From: Nanobdellota archaeon
GTDB taxonomy: Archaea > Nanobdellota > Nanobdellia > Pacearchaeales > GW2011-AR1
DNA length: 8,562 nucleotides
Direction of reading: 5' to 3'
NCBI GenBank assembly: GCA_018829425.1
Contig: JAHJUA010000076.1
Span: forward strand, 1 to 8,562
The notes under the pieces are model-generated. The model searched no databases. It was not told where the DNA came from and saw nothing but the letters and a program-made list of their open reading frames with translations. A program made the translations under genes and the position numbers. Of the stretch, positions 6,338 through 8,562 are shown in pieces. Positions within the stretch are counted from its first letter, which is position 1. Each line of letters opens with the position of its first letter.

Positions 6338-6410
6338 AGCCCCGTAGTTCAGTGGTCAAGAATTCAAGGTTTTGAACCTTGAGACCCAGGTTCGAATCCT
6401 GGCGGGGCTA
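6338..6410 (+). tRNA. tRNA-Gln (anticodon UUG)
   Basis: A full cloverleaf can be drawn. The acceptor stem pairs AGCCCCG (6338-6344) with CGGGGCT (6403-6409), with A6410 as discriminator. The D arm is GTTC/GAAT. The anticodon stem pairs CAAGG (6365-6369) with CCTTG (6377-6381) around a TTTTGAA loop, giving anticodon TTG at 6372-6374, which reads CAA (Gln). The T arm is CCAGG, TTCGAAT, CCTGG (6386-6402). CCA is not encoded. The first pair is A1-U72, which in archaeal tRNA-Gln is recognised by the GatDE amidotransferase, so indirect charging via Glu-tRNA is expected. No intron is present. The last three bases overlap the stop codon of the convergent bud32 gene. Confidence 0.96.
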
Positions 6411-7136
6411 GTACTTATCTTTGTATCTTCCGCGAGTTTCAACTTTCTTCAACTGTTCGAGAACTTTTTTTGAATTTTCTGACTTGGAGTATCCTTTTGT
6501 AACTTCATCAAAGAGCGCTTTCCAGTTTTTGAAATGTTTTGCTTCGAGCGCTTGTTTCAGGAGGTGTAAGTCCACTGCGCGATCTTCAATTTTTTTGCTT
6601 ATGTAACCGAGGCCGAAGTCGATGAAGAAGATTTTTGGAAGAGCCTCCCACTTACAATGTTCCAGCCCGCCCGCCCGAGAAGGAGACGGCTCAAAATTAG
6701 ATTCGGATAAAATCATATTGCTCGTTGTTAAATCTCCATGGATTATATCTTCGTCGTGGATTTTTGAAATGTCTCTCCCGATTTCTTTACAGATTTCTTT
6801 TTGTTCTTTTAGTGTGAATGAATTGAGATGTTCGGAAAGTTTTTTACCTGGGATGAACTGCATAAAAATTTCTCTTGTTTTTTCATCGACCTTAATTATC
6901 TGGGGAATGCTTATCACTTTTGATGCCTTCTCAAGAAGTTTTCCTTCCGAGCGCGTTCTAAGTTTTCTTATCTTTTCGTCAATCTCCGGAATTCTGTAAG
7001 ACTTTTTCAAGCGACGCTTTATGATGATTCTCTTGGTTTTTCCATTACTGGTTTTCCCGTCCATCCGTCCGAAAGGTAGGTCGTCTTCAAGAATTATGGC
7101 TTCTGCTCCACGCTGGATTATTTTTTGTTTAGGCAT
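6408..7136 (-). CDS. bud32: KEOPS complex kinase/ATPase Bud32
   Basis: Bud32 is the small atypical kinase or ATPase of KEOPS, which with Kae1 makes N6-threonylcarbamoyladenosine at position 37 of tRNAs. Recognisable parts are the QRGAEAII start (8-15), a lysine in IIIKRR (about 37-42), SYRIPEIDEKIRKLR (46-60), IHGDLTTSNMI (132-142) with the catalytic Asp and Asn, FFIDFGLGYIS (170-180), EDRAVDLHLLKQAL and the C-terminal RGRYKDKY. It is longer than usual (242 versus about 200-225). The extra length is mostly a stretch between SNMI and FIDFG that includes EPSPSRAGGLEHCKWEAL, plus a longer early loop at about 19-35. It is a stand-alone gene, not fused to Kae1. Its ATG follows the expected phosphatase stop by one base, so it ends the VKOR operon. 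Confidence 0.93.
   Translation of the reverse strand: MPKQKIIQRGAEAIILEDDLPFGRMDGKTSNGKTKRIIIKRRLKKSYRIPEIDEKIRKLRTRSEGKLLEKASKVISIPQIIKVDEKTREIFMQFIPGKKLSEHLNSFTLKEQKEICKEIGRDISKIHDEDIIHGDLTTSNMILSESNFEPSPSRAGGLEHCKWEALPKIFFIDFGLGYISKKIEDRAVDLHLLKQALEAKHFKNWKALFDEVTKGYSKSENSKKVLEQLKKVETRGRYKDKY
6641..6692 (-). repeat. GC-rich in-frame insertion with inverted ends inside bud32
   Basis: This 52-base block encodes about residues 149-166 of Bud32 and is visibly richer in G and C than its surroundings. Its ends are inverted: GAGCC at one end and GGCTC at the other, plus an inner TCC/GGA pair. On the coding strand it includes GGGCGGGCGGGCTGG. It sits where related Bud32 proteins have only a few residues between the catalytic-loop Asn and the DFG motif, so it looks like an inserted element kept in frame. 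The exact boundaries are uncertain. Confidence 0.55.
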
Positions 7137-7137
7137 T

Positions 7138-7550
7138 TTAATCTTCTAAGTTTTTAATCAAATATTTTATCTTGCTCCCAATTTCTTTGATTATATTCTC
7201 TGTTTTGTCTTCGTCTCCTACGAACTCGTCAGAGATTTTCCAAACAGGATAGCTTGCAAATACTTTCTATTGTATTTGAAAAGGTCTTTTGGGATTTCAT
7301 CAGATACAATTACTATCATGTCTGTTTTGCCCAGTTCATTTGCGCTTATTGTTTCAGGTTCTTTGCCTATGTTTATCTCTAATTTTTTGGCGGCTTCTAC
7401 TTGCAATTTATCAAGAGGATATTTTCCCTTAAAGATTCCTGCGCTTTTTGCAAGAATGCCTTGATTCTTGTTATGTTTATTAAAGAATTGCTCTGCTACT
7501 TGGCTTCTAAAACGATTATATTTACATACAAAGAGTATGTTCTTTTTCAT
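7138..7550 (-). pseudogene. Low-molecular-weight tyrosine phosphatase/ArsC-like gene, frameshifted
   Basis: LMW-PTP fold proteins are protein tyrosine phosphatases or arsenate reductases. The start matches: MKKNILFVCKYNRFRSQVAEQF has the C-x5-R-S P-loop, and SDEIPKDLFKYN follows later. The frame then leaves the family pattern and stops at 7218-7220. Moving to another frame at about 7258 continues the gene: SYPVWKISDEF, then a charged C-terminal helix to a stop at 7138-7140, one base before bud32. One missing base near the T-run at 7258-7260 (coding strand) explains this. A stop at 7267-7269 in the second frame bounds the switch site. The restored protein would be about 137 residues, the usual family length. 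The start at 7550 has an ATGA overlap and GGGAG upstream. A sequencing or assembly error is as likely as real inactivation. Confidence 0.8.
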
Positions 7551-7906
7551 GATAATCTCCCTGAAGGACCAAAACCTTTTTTGTAACGAGGTTGTGCCCA
7601 CACACAATATTTATCTAGAACTTTATTAACAAATTCAAAGTTTGGAAATTTATAAAAAATTATGTGAATGAATTTGTTCCCACAGATTATATCAGCCTCA
7701 ATTTTATTCGTGTTGAAAGGAATCCATCTGTCTTTCCATGATTGATAGTTGTTTGTTTTTGGGATTATTTGATTATCTACAAAATACTCTGAACCCAATT
7801 CCTTGATAATCTTTTTAATAACTTCTATGGACTTCTCTTCTGCTCTAGCTTTTATATAAAATTTATTTTCACTATTTGTCTTCCCCACAATTGTTAGTTT
7901 TTTCAT
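7547..7906 (-). CDS. Conserved-looking hypothetical protein, 119 aa
   Basis: I do not recognise this family. The protein appears soluble, with no signal peptide or membrane segment. It reads as an alpha/beta protein: a starting strand (KKLTIVGKT), a helix near 24-38 (EEKSIEVIKKIIKEL), a central NNYQSWKDRWIPF segment rich in aromatics, strands EADIICG and KFIHIIFYKF, a helix FVNKVLDKYCV and a basic C-terminal tail. The ATG at 7906 is chosen over ATGs at 7915 and 7921 because it overlaps the VKOR stop as ATGA, and the downstream phosphatase start overlaps this gene's stop in the same way. It lies between VKOR and the phosphatase-like gene in a coupled operon. No function is proposed. Confidence 0.75.
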   Translation of the reverse strand: MKKLTIVGKTNSENKFYIKARAEEKSIEVIKKIIKELGSEYFVDNQIIPKTNNYQSWKDRWIPFNTNKIEADIICGNKFIHIIFYKFPNFEFVNKVLDKYCVWAQPRYKKGFGPSGRLS

Positions 7907-8319
7907 TCTTTCCATTTCCAAATCACGACGGCGAGAGCAAGGAGGATGCTTATGTCAACGACGAGGCAGTATTCACAATACGATTGGAGAACGAATTTTT
8001 GAAGATAAAGAAAGTAGAGTGCAACAAAAGCGCTGATGATTGTTCCTAGATGGATTATGCCCCTTCTATTCTCCGTCGAAAACTTTATCTGGTAAGCGGA
8101 GAGTACTGATAGGATGAAGAATACAACAACTCCGATGTGGTAGTTCTGAATTCCGAAAATTTGCCCGTATGTTGAATTGTAGACTGCACTGCAGCCAGTG
8201 TCTTCGCCTGAGATGTCACAGAACGCGATGTTCGTTTCTTTTGCGATTGAAAGCGCGAATGAGCCTAGAAACGCGATTATGAAAAGGACTAAAAGAAATT
8301 TATATTTCACGTTTTTCAT
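7903..8319 (-). CDS. VKOR family disulfide-forming membrane protein
   Basis: Bacterial and archaeal VKOR homologues sit in the membrane and reoxidise a thioredoxin-like partner using quinone, so that exported proteins form disulfides. This 138-residue protein has four probable transmembrane helices at about 7-25, 58-78, 89-108 and 120-134. The active-site pair is C115-x2-C118 (YCEYCLVVD). The loop pair is C34 and C43, followed by NSTYGQIFGI with the conserved Ser/Thr (S49) and Gly residues. All four catalytic cysteines are present. The ATG at 8319 is preferred over the upstream TTG at 8334 because a TATA-like box lies 28 nt before it. No DsbA/thioredoxin partner is visible. It is the first gene of a four-gene coupled operon ending with bud32. 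Confidence 0.93.
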   Translation of the reverse strand: MKNVKYKFLLVLFIIAFLGSFALSIAKETNIAFCDISGEDTGCSAVYNSTYGQIFGIQNYHIGVVVFFILSVLSAYQIKFSTENRRGIIHLGTIISAFVALYFLYLQKFVLQSYCEYCLVVDISILLALAVVIWKWKE

Positions 8320-8339
8320 TTTTTTTAAACGCAATTTTG

Positions 8340-8347
8340 GTTTTTAA
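8340..8347 (-). promoter_or_regulatory. TATA-like box of the VKOR operon
   Basis: The reverse strand reads TTAAAAAC starting 28 nt before the ATG at 8319, which supports that start and a leaderless operon mRNA. Confidence 0.6.
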
Positions 8348-8382
8348 ATTTTTAGAACCTATGTTCTCTAATATATAAATAT

Positions 8383-8390
8383 TTAAAATA
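8383..8390 (+). promoter_or_regulatory. TATA-like box of the terminal partial gene
   Basis: TTAAAATA begins 28 nt before the ATG at 8411, in an AT-rich stretch divergent from the VKOR promoter. Confidence 0.45.
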
Positions 8391-8410
8391 TCATTTTTAA
8401 TCTGAACCTT

Positions 8411-8562
8411 ATGGATTACCCCAGTTTAGTTTTCGCTTTAGGTTTTCCGAATGGAGAAGGATCTGGCGATTTTTATAGCCAGGACCTGAGTGTACATAGA
8501 TATTTAAGAAAATCAGATGCACACAATCTTTTAGGTAGAACTGGAATAGAGTTTAATAAAGA
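8411..8562 (+). CDS. Partial unrecognised gene running off the window
   Basis: An open frame starts at ATG 8411 and continues without a stop to the last base, giving 50 complete codons (MDYPSLVFALGFPNGEGSGD and onward). The 28-nt spacing from a TATA-like TTAAAATA supports a real start. The N-terminus has no signal peptide or motif that I recognise; Gly, Asp and Arg are frequent. It is divergent from the VKOR operon. The function cannot be judged from this fragment. Confidence 0.6.
   Translation, partial: MDYPSLVFALGFPNGEGSGDFYSQDLSVHRYLRKSDAHNLLGRTGIEFNK

Noticed and set aside
6622..6999. 125-codon frame on the + strand opposite bud32
   Set aside because: It is antisense to well-conserved Bud32 motifs; its length owes partly to the GC-rich insertion.
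6338..7136. Functional link between tRNA-Gln and Bud32
   Set aside because: KEOPS modifies A37 of tRNAs reading ANN codons; tRNA-Gln(UUG) reads CAA, so the adjacency is probably accidental.
7240..7275. Programmed ribosomal frameshift in the phosphatase-like gene
   Set aside because: No classical slippery heptamer is present at the switch region, so a lost base is the simpler explanation. It is kept only as a minor possibility.
7551..7607. Upstream extension of the phosphatase-like frame (start at 7607)
   Set aside because: The extra 19 residues lie over the end of the previous gene and do not resemble the family. The start at 7550 has an ATGA overlap and a purine-rich GGGAG before it.
1..8562. 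CRISPR array, transposase, integrase or toxin-antitoxin pair
   Set aside because: No regularly spaced repeats and no such protein motifs were found on reading both strands.

Overview
The window looks like a chromosomal segment of a small-genome archaeon, most likely a DPANN lineage such as Woesearchaeota or Pacearchaeota (inference). The gene set is archaeal: aIF2-alpha, a Nop10-like protein, archaeal-type uS15, a RecJ-like/GAN DHH nuclease, the KEOPS kinase Bud32, a family 4 uracil-DNA glycosylase and an archaeal VKOR. The DNA is AT-rich and densely packed, with ATGA stop/start overlaps. Most transcription units have a TATA-like box exactly 28 nt before the ATG, which points to leaderless mRNAs.

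Layout. At 56-1525 (+) lies a secreted, membrane-anchored Ig-like surface protein with heavily clustered N-glycosylation sequons; it is one of the few genes with a Shine-Dalgarno-type leader. At 1641-2225 (+) lies a family 4 uracil-DNA glycosylase. From 5406 down to 2203 (-) runs an information-processing cluster, read as rps15, RecJ-like/GAN exonuclease, aIF2-alpha, a possible 41-residue ORF, a Nudix protein with a degenerate Nudix box, and a 46-residue Nop10-like protein whose tail overlaps the end of the glycosylase gene. Divergent from rps15 is a MinD/ParA ATPase (5499-6293, +), followed by tRNA-Gln(UUG) at 6338-6410. From 8319 down to 6408 (-) runs a second tightly packed operon: VKOR, an unknown 119-residue protein, a low-molecular-weight tyrosine phosphatase-like gene broken by a frameshift, and Bud32. 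Bud32 carries a GC-rich in-frame insertion with short inverted ends between its catalytic loop and DFG motif. A partial unrecognised gene starts at 8411 (+) and runs off the window.

How the genes work together. uS15, aIF2-alpha and Nop10 belong to the ribosome, translation initiation and rRNA pseudouridylation. The DHH nuclease joins the replication fork to that translation block, echoing the rps15-recJ-like and aIF2-alpha-nop10 pairings known in other archaea. VKOR makes disulfides outside the membrane, and Bud32 belongs to the tRNA t6A pathway. No CRISPR array, insertion sequence or integrase was seen. The most distinctive points are the constant 28-nt promoter-to-ATG spacing, the insertion inside Bud32, the frameshifted phosphatase with an intact downstream remainder, and the short Nop10-like gene.
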